Below are positions 21,452 to 34,752 of a stretch of DNA of 64,000 bases, one piece after another (the first letter of the stretch is position 1; the number at the start of each line of letters is the position of its first letter). This DNA is from Rahnella sikkimica. Lineage in GTDB: Bacteria > Pseudomonadota > Gammaproteobacteria > Enterobacterales > Enterobacteriaceae. A model generated the notes under the pieces. That model saw nothing but the letters and a program-made list of their open reading frames with translations. It did not search any database and had not been told where the DNA came from. The translations under genes and the position numbers were made by a program. The stretch spans positions 1,798,001 to 1,862,000 of the forward strand of contig NZ_CP019062.1 in the NCBI RefSeq assembly GCF_002951615.1. The letters are read 5' to 3'.

Positions 21452-22279
21452 ATGAACCGGTATTTCATTAACATCCCGCTGTCGGCCTGGATTGGCATTG
21501 TGATTATTGCGGTGAATCTCTTCGCCGCCATTTTCGCGCCGTGGCTTGCGCCGCACAGCGAAACCGAACAGGTCGGCGATATCTGGCTGCTGCCGTCTGC
21601 CGCCACGCCGTTTGGCACCGACAGCCTCGGGCGCGACATGCTTTCGCGCATTTTATTTGGCGCGCGCACGACGATTGCCATCGCCCTGACCATCACTTTC
21701 TGCTCGTTTATCATCGGCATCGTCACCGGTTTCACCGCCGCGATTTACGGCAGATGGGTAGATACCGTGCTGTCGCGCATCGTCGATACCGTGATGTCGA
21801 TTCCGGTACTGATTTTCGCGCTGATCGTATTGTCCGTGATGGGCACGTCGATTCCGGTTCTGGTGCTGACCATCGCCCTGCTCGACGCCACCCGCGTGTT
21901 CCGTCTGGCGCGGCTGGTGGCGCAGGCGATTGTCTGTCAGGAATATGTCGAAGCAGCGCGGTTGCGCGGTGAAGGCCTGCGCTGGGTGCTGTTCAGGGAA
22001 ATTCTGCCGAACGCCCTGCCGCCGTTGCTCGCCGAATTCGGTATGCGTTTTTGCTTCACGTTCCTGTTTATCGCGGGCCTGAGTTTCTTAGGTTTAGGCA
22101 TTCAGCCGCCGTACGCGGACTGGGGAAGCATGGTGCGTGACAATGCACAGGCGATTAACTTCGGCCAGTTTGCGCCCCTGTATCCGGCGGCGGCGATTGC
22201 ACTGCTGACCATTGGCGTCAATCTGGTGGTTGACTGGCTGCTGGCACGTAACAGCCTGCCGCATGGAGATGAAGCATGA
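21452..22279 (+). CDS. ABC transporter permease, DppC/OppC type
   Basis: A 275-aa inner-membrane permease with an N-terminal membrane anchor and five further helices. The landmarks PFGTDSLGRDMLSRILFGAR and the EAA loop (EAARLRGEGLRWVLFREILPNAL) are typical of DppC. It begins 12 bases after the DppB-type gene with AGAGGGA as ribosome-binding site. Its stop overlaps the ATPase start by ATGA. It forms the heterodimeric channel with the previous gene product. Confidence 0.9.
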   Translation: MNRYFINIPLSAWIGIVIIAVNLFAAIFAPWLAPHSETEQVGDIWLLPSAATPFGTDSLGRDMLSRILFGARTTIAIALTITFCSFIIGIVTGFTAAIYGRWVDTVLSRIVDTVMSIPVLIFALIVLSVMGTSIPVLVLTIALLDATRVFRLARLVAQAIVCQEYVEAARLRGEGLRWVLFREILPNALPPLLAEFGMRFCFTFLFIAGLSFLGLGIQPPYADWGSMVRDNAQAINFGQFAPLYPAAAIALLTIGVNLVVDWLLARNSLPHGDEA

Positions 22280-23919
22280 CCCGGACAATTTTAGAAATGC
22301 GCGGCCTGCGCATCGAAACCCTCGACGGTTCTCCGCTGGTTCAGGACATTTCCCTGAAGCTTGCGGCGGGCGAAGTGCTCGGGCTGATTGGCGAATCCGG
22401 CGCGGGGAAATCCACCATCGGGCTGGCGGCGCTGGGCTATGCGCGTCAGGGCTGCCGGATTGCAGGCGGCGAAGTGATCCTCGACGGCACCGACATCGTT
22501 TCACAGCCTTCGCGCGTTAAACGCGAATGGCGCGGCAAGCGCGTGGCCTATGTCGCGCAAAGCGCCGCGGCCTCGTTTAACCCGGCGCTGACCATCGAAA
22601 AGCAGGTTTGTGAAGGCCCGATCCGCCACGGTCTGATGAACAAAGAAGAGAGCCGCCAGTGGGCGATTTCGCTGTTCCGCTCACTGGATCTGCCGGACCC
22701 GGAAAACATCGGCAAGCGTTACCCGCATCAGCTTTCCGGCGGACAGCTTCAGCGCGCAATGGCCGCGATGGCGATGTCCTGTAAACCGGATTTGCTGATC
22801 ATGGACGAACCGACCACGGCACTGGACGTCACCACGCAAATTGAAGTGCTGGTGATGCTGCGCAAACTGGTGCGTGAGTTCAACACCGCCGCGCTGTACA
22901 TCACGCACGATCTGGCCGTTGTCGCGCAGCTCGCCGACCGCATTATGGTGCTGCGTCACGGCAAGGAAGTGGAAACCGGCAGCACGCAAACCATTCTGGA
23001 AAATCCGCAGCAGGATTACACCCGCAGGCTGGTCGCGGAGCGTGAACACGCGCTGACGCCGCTGACGGGCGGCCATGAATCTTCCGGTCAGCCGCTGCTG
23101 ACCATGAAGAAACTCAGCACCGGTTATAACGGCAAGCGCGTGGTGCATGATGTCAGCCTGCAACTGCCCCGCGGCAAAACGCTGGCGATTATCGGCGAAT
23201 CCGGCAGCGGGAAAAGTACGCTGGCGCGGGCGCTGGTGGGCCTGTTACCGGACACCGAAGGCTCGGTGAATTTCGACGGCATGGCGCTTTCGCACAACTA
23301 CCAGCAGCGCAACAAAGAAACCCTGCGCCGGATGCAGATGATTTATCAGCTTCCCGACGTGGCGCTCAATCCGCGCCAGACGCTGCTGGATATCATTGGC
23401 CGCCCGCTGAGTTTCTATTTCGGGATGAACAAAAAGCAGGTTCGCGAGCGCGTGGAAGAGTTGCTGCGCCTGACCGAGCTGCCGGTGAAACTGGTCGACC
23501 GCCGTCCCGGCGAACTCTCCGGCGGGCAGAAACAGCGCGTCTGTATCGCCCGCGCGCTGGCCGCACAGCCGGAACTGATTATCTGTGACGAAGCCACCTC
23601 CGCGCTCGATCCGCTGGTGGCGGAAGAAGTCCTGAATTTACTGCGCCGTTTACAGGAACAGCTCGGGCTGTCATACCTGTTCATCACCCACGACCTGGGC
23701 ACCGTGAAACGCATCGCCCATCAGGTCGCAGTGATGTATCAGGGCCAGGTTGTCGCCAGCGGCGATACCGATGTGGTATTCAGCGCGCCAATGCACAGCT
23801 ACACCGAAAAACTGCTGACGTCCGTACCGGAAATGCGCACCAGCTGGCTGGACGACGTTCTCGCCCTGCGCGGCACCGCGCTTCCTGCGGCAGCCCTTTC
23901 TTCGACAGGAGTCTTATGA
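22276..23919 (+). CDS. Fused double ABC ATPase of the peptide importer
   Basis: A 547-aa protein with two complete nucleotide-binding domains, similar in layout to GsiA and YejF. Domain one: Walker A GESGAGKS (39-46), signature LSGGQ (153-157), Walker B LLIMDEP (173-179). Domain two: Walker A GESGSGKS (307-314), signature LSGGQ (414-418), Walker B LIICDEA (434-440). Both have the D-loop and switch histidine (ITHDL). It powers the two permeases. The Q-loop of domain two reads IYQLPDVALNPR where relatives usually have FQDPYASLNPR. ATGA overlaps join it to both neighbours. Confidence 0.9.
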   Translation: MTRTILEMRGLRIETLDGSPLVQDISLKLAAGEVLGLIGESGAGKSTIGLAALGYARQGCRIAGGEVILDGTDIVSQPSRVKREWRGKRVAYVAQSAAASFNPALTIEKQVCEGPIRHGLMNKEESRQWAISLFRSLDLPDPENIGKRYPHQLSGGQLQRAMAAMAMSCKPDLLIMDEPTTALDVTTQIEVLVMLRKLVREFNTAALYITHDLAVVAQLADRIMVLRHGKEVETGSTQTILENPQQDYTRRLVAEREHALTPLTGGHESSGQPLLTMKKLSTGYNGKRVVHDVSLQLPRGKTLAIIGESGSGKSTLARALVGLLPDTEGSVNFDGMALSHNYQQRNKETLRRMQMIYQLPDVALNPRQTLLDIIGRPLSFYFGMNKKQVRERVEELLRLTELPVKLVDRRPGELSGGQKQRVCIARALAAQPELIICDEATSALDPLVAEEVLNLLRRLQEQLGLSYLFITHDLGTVKRIAHQVAVMYQGQVVASGDTDVVFSAPMHSYTEKLLTSVPEMRTSWLDDVLALRGTALPAAALSSTGVL

Positions 23920-25943
23920 GCACCAAACGCATCGTGACCGAATTCCCTCACGCCGTCACCGTGACCGAACATTTGTGGATCCCGCTGAGCGATGGCACAC
24001 GCCTCGCCGCCCGCCTCTGGCTGCCGGACGACGCCGCCAGCCAGCCGGTTCCGGCACTCCTTGAATACATCCCGTACCGTAAACGCGACGGAACCCGTAC
24101 GCGTGACGAGCCGATGCACGGCTTCTTTGCCGGTCACGGTTACGCGGTGGTGCGCGTGGACATGCGCGGCAGCGGCGAATCTGACGGATTGCTGGCCGAC
24201 GAATATCTGTTGCAGGAACAGGATGACGCGCTCGAAGTCATCGAATGGATCACCCTGCAAAACTGGTGCAGCGGCAACGTCGGCATGATGGGCAAATCCT
24301 GGGGCGGATTTAACGGATTACAGGTCGCCACACGCCGCCCGGCCGCACTGAAAGCCATTATTACCGTCTGCTCCACCGACGACCGCTACCGCGACGACAT
24401 CCACTACAAGGGCGGCTGCCTGCTTAACGATAATCTCTGGTGGGGCGGCATTATGCTGGCGTACCAGAGCCGTCCGGCCGATCCGGTGCTGGTCGGCGAA
24501 AGCTGGTATGGCGACTGGCTGAACCGTCTGGAAGACATGCCGTTCTTCCCGGCCTTGTGGATGGAACATCCGCTGCGCGATGAATACTGGCAGCACGGTT
24601 CGGTGTGTGAAGACTGGTCAGCCATTGAATGCCCGGTGCTGGCGATTGGCGGCTGGGCGGATGCGTACAGCAATGCCGTTTTCCGCCTGATGGACAATTT
24701 ACAGGTTCCGCGCCGCGCCATTCTCGGCCCGTGGGCGCATATTTATCCGCAGGACGGCACGCCGGAACCGGCGATTGGTTTCCTGCAGGAAGCGGTTCGC
24801 TGGTGGGATCACTGGCTGAAGGGCGAACAAAACGGCGCGATGGAAGGCCCGATGATTCAGACCTGGTTGCAGGACAGCCAGCCGCCTTCGGCGATGCGTC
24901 CGGTCAGCAAAGGCGAATGGGTGGGGTTTGATCGCGGTACCGCCAGCAATATTAATTTCATGCCCCACTGGCTTTCGCGCGGCCAGCTGAATACTCAGCC
25001 GGACGCCAGCGCGGGCGTCATCAATATCTGTACACCGCAAAATCACGGGCTGATGGCCGGTGAATGGATGGGCGCAGGCGTGCCCGGTGAAATGCCGCCG
25101 GATCAGCGCGTCGACGACGGTATGGCGGAAATCTTTGACGGCGAACCGCTGGCCGAACCGCTGTCCATCTTCGGTTTCCCGGAATTCACGGTGGAACTGA
25201 GCAGTGATAAACCGGCGGCGATGCTTTACGTGCGCCTTTCCGACGTTTCGCCGGAAGGGGCGGTAAACCGCGTCACGCACGGCTGGCTGAATCTGGCGCA
25301 TCTTCACGGCCACGATAAATCTGTACCGCTCGTACCGGGGCAAAAAGTCAAAGTACCGGTACAGCTGGATGGTATCGCTCACCGCTTTGCCGCAGGGCAT
25401 CGCCTGCGACTCTCGCTGGCAACCACGTTCTGGCCGATGATCTGGCCGATGGCAGAAGCCGCAACGCTGACGGTCGATCTGCACAGCGCGCAGCTGAGTT
25501 TGCCGGTTTGTGAACAGCCGGTATCGATTGATGGCCCGATCGCCGAACCGCAAAGCGCCCCGCTGACGCCGCAAACCGTGCTGTCGCCGGGACGCGTTGA
25601 CCGCAACATCACGTATGATTTCCTGACCGACAGCTGGACCAGCGTGACCCACGGCGTCGGCGGCGTATTCGGCGAAGGCGTTTACCGTTTCGATGATATC
25701 GATACGACGGTCGATCACGGTTTACGCCGCGAGCTGACGGTCAGTAACAGTGACCCGCTTTCCGCGCGCTATCTGCTGACGCAAACCATGAAAATGGGGC
25801 GTGAAGGCTGGTGGGTGGAGGCGGAAATTACACTCGAGCTGCGCAGTGATCTGACCCACTTTATCGTCAGCGGCGACATGGTGGTGAGTCTGAACGGGGA
25901 GGAGGAGTTTACGAAGTACTGGCATGAGAGGATTGCGCGGTAG
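23916..25943 (+). CDS. CocE/NonD-family hydrolase
   Basis: A 675-aa alpha/beta-hydrolase of the cocaine esterase / X-Pro dipeptidyl peptidase (S15) class. The likely catalytic triad is Ser128 in GKSWGG, Asp249 in GGWADAYSN and His275 in GPWAHI. A jelly-roll domain follows (about 330-550). About 125 extra C-terminal residues (from ITYDFLTDSW) are not part of the standard fold as I know it. No signal peptide is seen, so it should act in the cytoplasm on the imported compound. It overlaps the ATPase gene by ATGA and closes the operon. Esterase and amidase activity cannot be told apart from sequence. Confidence 0.85.
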   Translation: MSTKRIVTEFPHAVTVTEHLWIPLSDGTRLAARLWLPDDAASQPVPALLEYIPYRKRDGTRTRDEPMHGFFAGHGYAVVRVDMRGSGESDGLLADEYLLQEQDDALEVIEWITLQNWCSGNVGMMGKSWGGFNGLQVATRRPAALKAIITVCSTDDRYRDDIHYKGGCLLNDNLWWGGIMLAYQSRPADPVLVGESWYGDWLNRLEDMPFFPALWMEHPLRDEYWQHGSVCEDWSAIECPVLAIGGWADAYSNAVFRLMDNLQVPRRAILGPWAHIYPQDGTPEPAIGFLQEAVRWWDHWLKGEQNGAMEGPMIQTWLQDSQPPSAMRPVSKGEWVGFDRGTASNINFMPHWLSRGQLNTQPDASAGVINICTPQNHGLMAGEWMGAGVPGEMPPDQRVDDGMAEIFDGEPLAEPLSIFGFPEFTVELSSDKPAAMLYVRLSDVSPEGAVNRVTHGWLNLAHLHGHDKSVPLVPGQKVKVPVQLDGIAHRFAAGHRLRLSLATTFWPMIWPMAEAATLTVDLHSAQLSLPVCEQPVSIDGPIAEPQSAPLTPQTVLSPGRVDRNITYDFLTDSWTSVTHGVGGVFGEGVYRFDDIDTTVDHGLRRELTVSNSDPLSARYLLTQTMKMGREGWWVEAEITLELRSDLTHFIVSGDMVVSLNGEEEFTKYWHERIAR

Positions 25944-25944
25944 C

Positions 25945-25986
25945 GGTTGGGGTTGGGGTTGGGGTTGGGGTTGGGGTTGGGGTTGG
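25945..25986 (+). repeat. Seven tandem GGTTGG hexamers (telomere-like, G-quadruplex capable)
   Basis: Seven perfect copies of GGTTGG begin 2 bases after the hydrolase stop, giving six GGGG tracts separated by TT. This equals the (GGGGTT)n ciliate telomere unit and is a strong candidate for a G-quadruplex in DNA or in the 3' end of the operon mRNA. Confidence 0.95.
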
Positions 25987-26006
25987 CAATTCCAGGTCAA
26001 GGTCAA

Positions 26007-26033
26007 AACCGTGGGCGCCGCAGCACCACGGTT
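26007..26033. other. Hairpin downstream of the ABC/CocE operon
   Basis: Perfect 8-bp stem AACCGTGG (26007-26014) with CCACGGTT (26026-26033). No T run follows on the plus strand, so it is only a possible 3'-end structure. A further imperfect repeat TTGATCAG/CTGGTCAA lies at 26089-26117 before the FAA hydrolase gene. Confidence 0.4.
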
Positions 26034-26170
26034 CCGGTGTTCAGCCAGTCACATCCGGCACCGCGTTACAAATCCTGACCGTCCGACATTGATCAGTAAC
26101 AACAATTTGCTGGTCAACCGGTGTCCGCTTTGCAAATATGAAAATACGTTAACTTTGTGAAGTGAATACG

Positions 26171-26860
26171 ATGACCGAATTTGTAATTGCCGTACCCAAA
26201 ACGCCTTCTCTGGCCGTTGAAGGCCAGAGTGCGCGTTTCCCCTTACGCCGCGTGTATTGCGTTGGCCGTAACTATTCTGAGCACGCCCGGGAAATGGGGC
26301 ATGACCCTGACCGCGAGCCGCCATTCTTCTTCGCGAAACCCGCAGATGCAGTGATCCCGGCCAGCGGCAATGTGCCGTATCCGACGCTGACCGAAGATTT
26401 GCATTACGAAGTTGAGCTGGTGGTGGCGCTGGCGAAAGGCGGGAAAAACATTGCCGCCGAAGACGCACTTTCTCACGTCTGGGGCTATTCCGTGGGCGTG
26501 GATTTAACCCGTCGCGATATTCAGGCACAGGCGAAAAAACTGGGCCGTCCGTGGGATTTTGCTAAAGGGTTTGATGATTCCGCACCGGCGAACCCGCTGC
26601 TGCCGGTCAGCCAGACAGGACATCCTGCTGCCGGTAAAATCTGGCTGGATGTGAACGGTGAAAAACGTCAGCGCGGCGATTTAAGTGATCAGATCTGGCA
26701 GGTAGCGGATGTGATCAGTTATCTGTCACAGGCCGTTGAGCTTAAGCCCGGCGACCTGATTTACACCGGTACGCCTGCGGGCGTCGGCCCGGTCGTGCGC
26801 GGTGATGTGATCACCGGCGGGATCGAAGGGCTGAGCGAGTTCAGCTTTACCATCGTCTGA
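26171..26860 (+). CDS. Fumarylacetoacetate hydrolase family protein
   Basis: A 229-aa enzyme of the FAH family, near fumarylpyruvate hydrolases and YcgM-like proteins. Metal ligands fit Glu80, Glu82 and Asp111 (HYEVELV and VGVDLTRRD). The segment [18 protein letters not shown] is typical of small FAH members. Family members cleave C-C bonds of beta-diketo acids or decarboxylate oxaloacetate. I used ATG 26171, as MTEFVIA is the expected N-terminus; a GTG three codons upstream is possible. It is 227 bases from the CocE gene and may be a separate unit. Confidence 0.85.
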   Translation: MTEFVIAVPKTPSLAVEGQSARFPLRRVYCVGRNYSEHAREMGHDPDREPPFFFAKPADAVIPASGNVPYPTLTEDLHYEVELVVALAKGGKNIAAEDALSHVWGYSVGVDLTRRDIQAQAKKLGRPWDFAKGFDDSAPANPLLPVSQTGHPAAGKIWLDVNGEKRQRGDLSDQIWQVADVISYLSQAVELKPGDLIYTGTPAGVGPVVRGDVITGGIEGLSEFSFTIV

Positions 26861-26879
26861 TTTCCTGGCGCACTAAAAA

Positions 26880-26918
26880 CAAAATGGCCTTCACTCTGCA
26901 AAGAGGAAGGCCATTTTT
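26880..26918. terminator. Bidirectional terminator between FAH gene and ansP
   Basis: Stem AAAATGGCCTTC with GAAGGCCATTTTT, T/A tracts on both sides. It serves the FAH gene on the plus strand and ansP on the minus strand. Confidence 0.9.
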
Positions 26919-26934
26919 ATTGCGATAACTCAGG

Positions 26935-28416
26935 TTACTTCGATTCCACGCTTTCCTGATGCGCTTCTTCGTGCGCAGCCTGCTCGGCATGAACTTCTGC
27001 CGCGCGCTTACGCAAACCAATCCAGCCCAGTACCAGAAGAATAATCAGCACCGGAATGGTGGAAACCGTGAAGGTTCCGTTCGGGTAATCAAAGGCCATC
27101 AGGATCAGTACGCCCGCCAGGAATGCCAGCGTCAGCCACGACGTGAACGGTGCCCACGGCATTTTGAAGGAGACGTCTTTCGCACGGCCTTCTTTGATGG
27201 CGGTACGCAGTTTCATCTGGCACACAATAATGAATGCCCATGAGCTGAGGATGCCCAGTGACGCGATATTCAGGACAATCTCAAAGACCTGTGAAGGTAC
27301 GTAATAGTTGAGGATGACGCCTATTACGTAGATCCCGACGGTCACCAGAATGCCCGCGTAAGGCACCTGCTGTGCGCTCATCTTCGACATGAATTTCGGT
27401 GCGGAACCGCCCATCGACAACGAACGCAGAATACGACCGGTGGAATACAGGCCGGAGTTCAGGCTCGACAGCGCGGCGGTCAGCACCACGATATTCATGA
27501 TGGTACCGATATACGGCACGCCGAGTTTGCTGAAGAAGGTCACGAACGGGCTCTGGCCTGCCTGATAGGCATTCCACGGCAACAGCAGAACCAGCAACAC
27601 CACGGAGCCGACGTAGAACAAGGCAATACGCCAGATCACGCTGTTGATGGCTTTCGGCAGCACTTTTTCAGGATCTTTCGTTTCGCCCGCTGCGGTACCG
27701 ACCAGTTCGATAGCCGCAAAGGCGAAGACTACGCCCTGCACTAAGACCAGCGCCGGTAACAGGCCGTGCGGGAAGATACCGCCGTTATCCGTGATCAGAT
27801 GCAGACCGGTGGTATTGCCGTCGAGCTGTTTGCCGGTGCCGAGGAACACCACGCCGACCACCAGGAAGATCGCGATAGCCGCGACTTTGATCAGCGCAAA
27901 CCAGAATTCCATTTCAGCGAACCACTTCACGCCGATCATGTTCATGGTCGCCACAATCGCCAGCGCACCGAGGGCAAACATCCATTGCGGGACATCACCG
28001 AAGGTTCCCCAGTAGTGCATGTACAGAGCCACTGCGGTGATATCGACAATGCCGGTCATCGCCCAGTTCAGGAAGTACATCCAGCCCGCCACGTAGGAGG
28101 CCTTTTCACCCAGGAATTCACGGGCATAGGAGACGAAGCTGCCGCTGGTCGGACGGTGTAAAACCAGTTCGCCCAGTGCACGCAGAATAAAGAATGAGAA
28201 AATACCACATACTGCATACACGATAGCCAGCGCCGGGCCTGCCATCTGTAAACGCGCACCCGCACCGAGGAATAAACCGGTACCAATAGAGCCACCAATA
28301 GCAATCATCTGAACCTGACGATTGCCCATGCTCTTGTGATATCCGCTTTCGTGCGAATCCAGCCAGCGCCGTTTTGCGGCGTGTTTTGCCTCTGCCGATT
28401 TCTTATGAGACTTCAT
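26935..28416 (-). CDS. ansP: L-asparagine permease
   Basis: A 493-aa amino-acid permease of the APC family with twelve expected membrane helices. The N-terminal AAKRRWLDSHESGYHKSMGNRQVQMIAIGGSIGTGLFLG region and the overall sequence follow E. coli AnsP closely, more so than CycA or GabP. It imports asparagine by proton symport. I chose ATG 28416, with GGAG upstream and an N-terminus of the right length; a start 41 codons earlier adds residues not seen in the family. It ends in a hydrophilic Glu/His-rich tail. It appears monocistronic. Confidence 0.92.
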   Translation of the reverse strand: MKSHKKSAEAKHAAKRRWLDSHESGYHKSMGNRQVQMIAIGGSIGTGLFLGAGARLQMAGPALAIVYAVCGIFSFFILRALGELVLHRPTSGSFVSYAREFLGEKASYVAGWMYFLNWAMTGIVDITAVALYMHYWGTFGDVPQWMFALGALAIVATMNMIGVKWFAEMEFWFALIKVAAIAIFLVVGVVFLGTGKQLDGNTTGLHLITDNGGIFPHGLLPALVLVQGVVFAFAAIELVGTAAGETKDPEKVLPKAINSVIWRIALFYVGSVVLLVLLLPWNAYQAGQSPFVTFFSKLGVPYIGTIMNIVVLTAALSSLNSGLYSTGRILRSLSMGGSAPKFMSKMSAQQVPYAGILVTVGIYVIGVILNYYVPSQVFEIVLNIASLGILSSWAFIIVCQMKLRTAIKEGRAKDVSFKMPWAPFTSWLTLAFLAGVLILMAFDYPNGTFTVSTIPVLIILLVLGWIGLRKRAAEVHAEQAAHEEAHQESVESK

Positions 28417-28647
28417 TATGACTTGTTCTCCAAAATAACCTTCACCTGACGCCGGGGCTGCAAGCAAACGATTGCAAGCCACGACGTTTACGTGGTTTAC
28501 CCACTGTAGTTTTTTTAGCCGGAACTGTTTTTGATGCAATAACGGCGAAGGATGCTACCTGTTCTCATTAACCGAGGCAAAAAAAACGTACTTAAAAATT
28601 GTGATAAGACATAATTCGCGGCGTGAATTGTGCGCGAAACGACGTTT

Positions 28648-29554
<907 letters not shown>

Positions 29555-29662
29555 CGCAGCATTGCGTATCTGCCTGATAATTCTAGCAGGTTAGATCAGC
29601 CACTCAATGCACATTACTGAAAAAGCGTGATAACGATCCCGGCGTTCCGACATGCCCTGCAC

Positions 29663-31090
29663 TCAGAACGTGACAATGGCTTTCAGCCCGGTCACCCACG
29701 CATCCTGCGTTTCTTTCACGCCACCCGGACGGTACCAGTATTGCAAATCCGGTTGCAGAATAAGCCATGAGCGCACTTTGACCTGATAATACAAATCGGC
29801 GTTGACCGAGTGCCCGGACAGCGGCGTATACAGCGGATTGCCGTAATCATCGACCTGATAAATGGCATTCAGGTTTTCCTGATTCTGCCGGTAATGATCG
29901 CTCATTTTAATGTACGTCATGCCAAAGCCGAGCCAGTCGTCAGGGCGCGCATCAAACAGCCCGCGATAACGCATAGATGCAGCCTGCGTGAGGTGAATCG
30001 CGTTGCTTCGCTGATCGGCCAGCCCGAGGCTGTACGACACGCTCATGCCCCGGTTCGGATCATCGCCGCGCTGCGTCACCTGCTGGTTGAAACCGGTGTA
30101 CATAAACCAGGTGCTGCTGTGGGAACGGTAACCGTCCGGGTCACTGGCCCCGACGCTTTGCGTTTTCCCCTCCGAAAGATCCTGCTGCGGCGAGTTGGTG
30201 TACAGCAGCCCGAAATTATAAATGCCCGGCAAACTGTTGACCTTGGTTTTCAGCTCCGCTTCCATCGGCAGCAAAATCCCGCGAGCCCCTTTCAGTGAAC
30301 CGCTCCAGGCGTATTTTTTTTCCGACGCGTCCGGATTTTGTTCCATGATACCGGTTTTCAGCGTCAGGCTTGGCGTCAGCTTGTACTGGAACGTGGTGCC
30401 CCAGTAATGTTTGTTCCAGTTGTACCAGGTCATCGAGTTGGCCGATTTACCGCCGCACTGGCTGAGCAGTTGGAAATCACACGGGATAATCTGATCGAAA
30501 TCCTGATTCTTGTTCATCATGCCGATACGCCAGTGCAGTTTGCGGTCGTCGAAACTGCGCCCGAAGGTCAGCCAGCCCAGACGCGTAATCGACTGCCCTC
30601 CCCAGCTTTCCTGCGCGATATCGTTGAAACCGACGCGCGGATCCTGCGTGCGTTCTGACGTCAGATTATCGTCATGGTTACGGTTAACAATATTCCCTTC
30701 AATCGCGGCATCCGGAATGCCGGTGTACATTTCCAGATCCTGCGTAAACGTCAGCGAGAACTGGTCGATGTACGCCAGTTTTTTGTCGTGGTTGTAACCG
30801 CCACCGGCGTTGTATGAGGATTCGCTCAGATAGCCAAGCTGATAATGGAAACCATGGTCTTCAAGAATCGGCCGGATCCCCAGCATATCGCCAAGCATCC
30901 CTTCGCCGGGCGCTTCAAAACCGAGTACGGTTCCGTTCCAGTCACTGGCGGCGAGCGCAGGTTGCAGACTTGTGCCTGCCAGACAAACGGCCAGCGCAAT
31001 ATACTGACGATAAGAACGGGACGCGGGTTCTTTTTTATTCTTAATATAATTATGTGCAGGTAATACAGAAGTCTGAGAAAATTCCATCAT
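29663..31090 (-). CDS. OprB-type carbohydrate porin
   Basis: A 475-aa outer-membrane beta-barrel porin of the OprB family. It has a long signal peptide: about 25 polar residues, then YIALAVCLAGTSLQPALA with cleavage near residue 48. The mature part shows barrel features, aromatic girdles and a C-terminal phenylalanine (AIVTF). It likely lets beta-glucosides enter the periplasm, a job done by the LamB-like BglH in E. coli. AAGGGA precedes the double ATG; the first (31090) is used. It lies 150 bases downstream of bglB in the same direction. Confidence 0.85.
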   Translation of the reverse strand: MMEFSQTSVLPAHNYIKNKKEPASRSYRQYIALAVCLAGTSLQPALAASDWNGTVLGFEAPGEGMLGDMLGIRPILEDHGFHYQLGYLSESSYNAGGGYNHDKKLAYIDQFSLTFTQDLEMYTGIPDAAIEGNIVNRNHDDNLTSERTQDPRVGFNDIAQESWGGQSITRLGWLTFGRSFDDRKLHWRIGMMNKNQDFDQIIPCDFQLLSQCGGKSANSMTWYNWNKHYWGTTFQYKLTPSLTLKTGIMEQNPDASEKKYAWSGSLKGARGILLPMEAELKTKVNSLPGIYNFGLLYTNSPQQDLSEGKTQSVGASDPDGYRSHSSTWFMYTGFNQQVTQRGDDPNRGMSVSYSLGLADQRSNAIHLTQAASMRYRGLFDARPDDWLGFGMTYIKMSDHYRQNQENLNAIYQVDDYGNPLYTPLSGHSVNADLYYQVKVRSWLILQPDLQYWYRPGGVKETQDAWVTGLKAIVTF

Positions 31091-31138
31091 TACATTCCCT
31101 TCGAATTATTGATTATTTTTATTGTTATTCGAATTCCT

Positions 31139-31224
31139 TCCCACAGGCGCGGGATGTCCTGCGGGTGGAATTTCGCATTATATAAATAGGTTAGATTTTG
31201 AGTGGCCTGATAATAATCAGACCA
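31139..31224 (-). other. Two hairpins between bglB and the porin gene
   Basis: A stem CCCGCAGG/CCTGTGGG (minus-strand reading, 31139-31167) and a second TGG-CTGAT/ATCAG-CCA (31203-31224) occupy the 150-base gap. Neither has a T run, so they look like RNA stability or processing elements within the operon rather than terminators. Confidence 0.4.
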
Positions 31225-31240
31225 CCGGATTACGGTTTAT

Positions 31241-34547
<3,307 letters not shown>

Positions 34548-34621
34548 TCATCAGAGTAATGGCGTCGTGCACGACATTGCCGTTGTATTTCAAAGGGGCG
34601 GCCGGCCCCTGAATTCAGGCC

Positions 34622-34683
34622 AAAAAAAAACCTAAACTTCTCGTTTCTTCGCGGTATGCGAAGAAACGAGAAGTTTAGGTTTT
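34622..34683 (-). terminator. bgl leader terminator
   Basis: A perfect 25-bp inverted repeat (AAACCTAAACTTCTCGTTTC TTCGC, loop of 5) at 34628-34683, followed on the minus strand by nine T's. It lies 84 bases upstream of bglF, so it would stop transcription before the operon unless antiterminated. Confidence 0.95.
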
Positions 34684-34705
34684 GCCTGTCAGACAGTAAC
34701 AATCC
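34678..34705 (-). promoter_or_regulatory. RAT: BglG RNA-binding site
   Basis: On the minus strand the sequence reads GGATTGTTACTG, five bases, CAGGCAAAACC. This matches the E. coli bgl ribonucleic antiterminator at all conserved positions. Its 3' end overlaps the first bases of the terminator stem, so RAT folding and termination are mutually exclusive, the classic BglG/SacY mechanism. Confidence 0.93.
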
Positions 34706-34752
34706 TGCTTTCTGAATCGGATTCTCTGGCGAATCACGGGCAGAAACAAGTC

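Noticed and set aside
24699-25718. Minus-strand ORF of 339 aa opposite the CocE-like gene
   Set aside because: High-GC third-position shadow; Arg/His-rich, no motif, embedded in a well-supported gene.
25945-25986. GGTTGG array as a CRISPR or VNTR inside a gene
   Set aside because: No spacers between units, and the array lies after the stop codon.
26089-26117. FadR-like operator TTGATCAG/CTGGTCAA before the FAH gene
   Set aside because: The dyad is imperfect with a 13-base spacer and does not fit a known GntR consensus.
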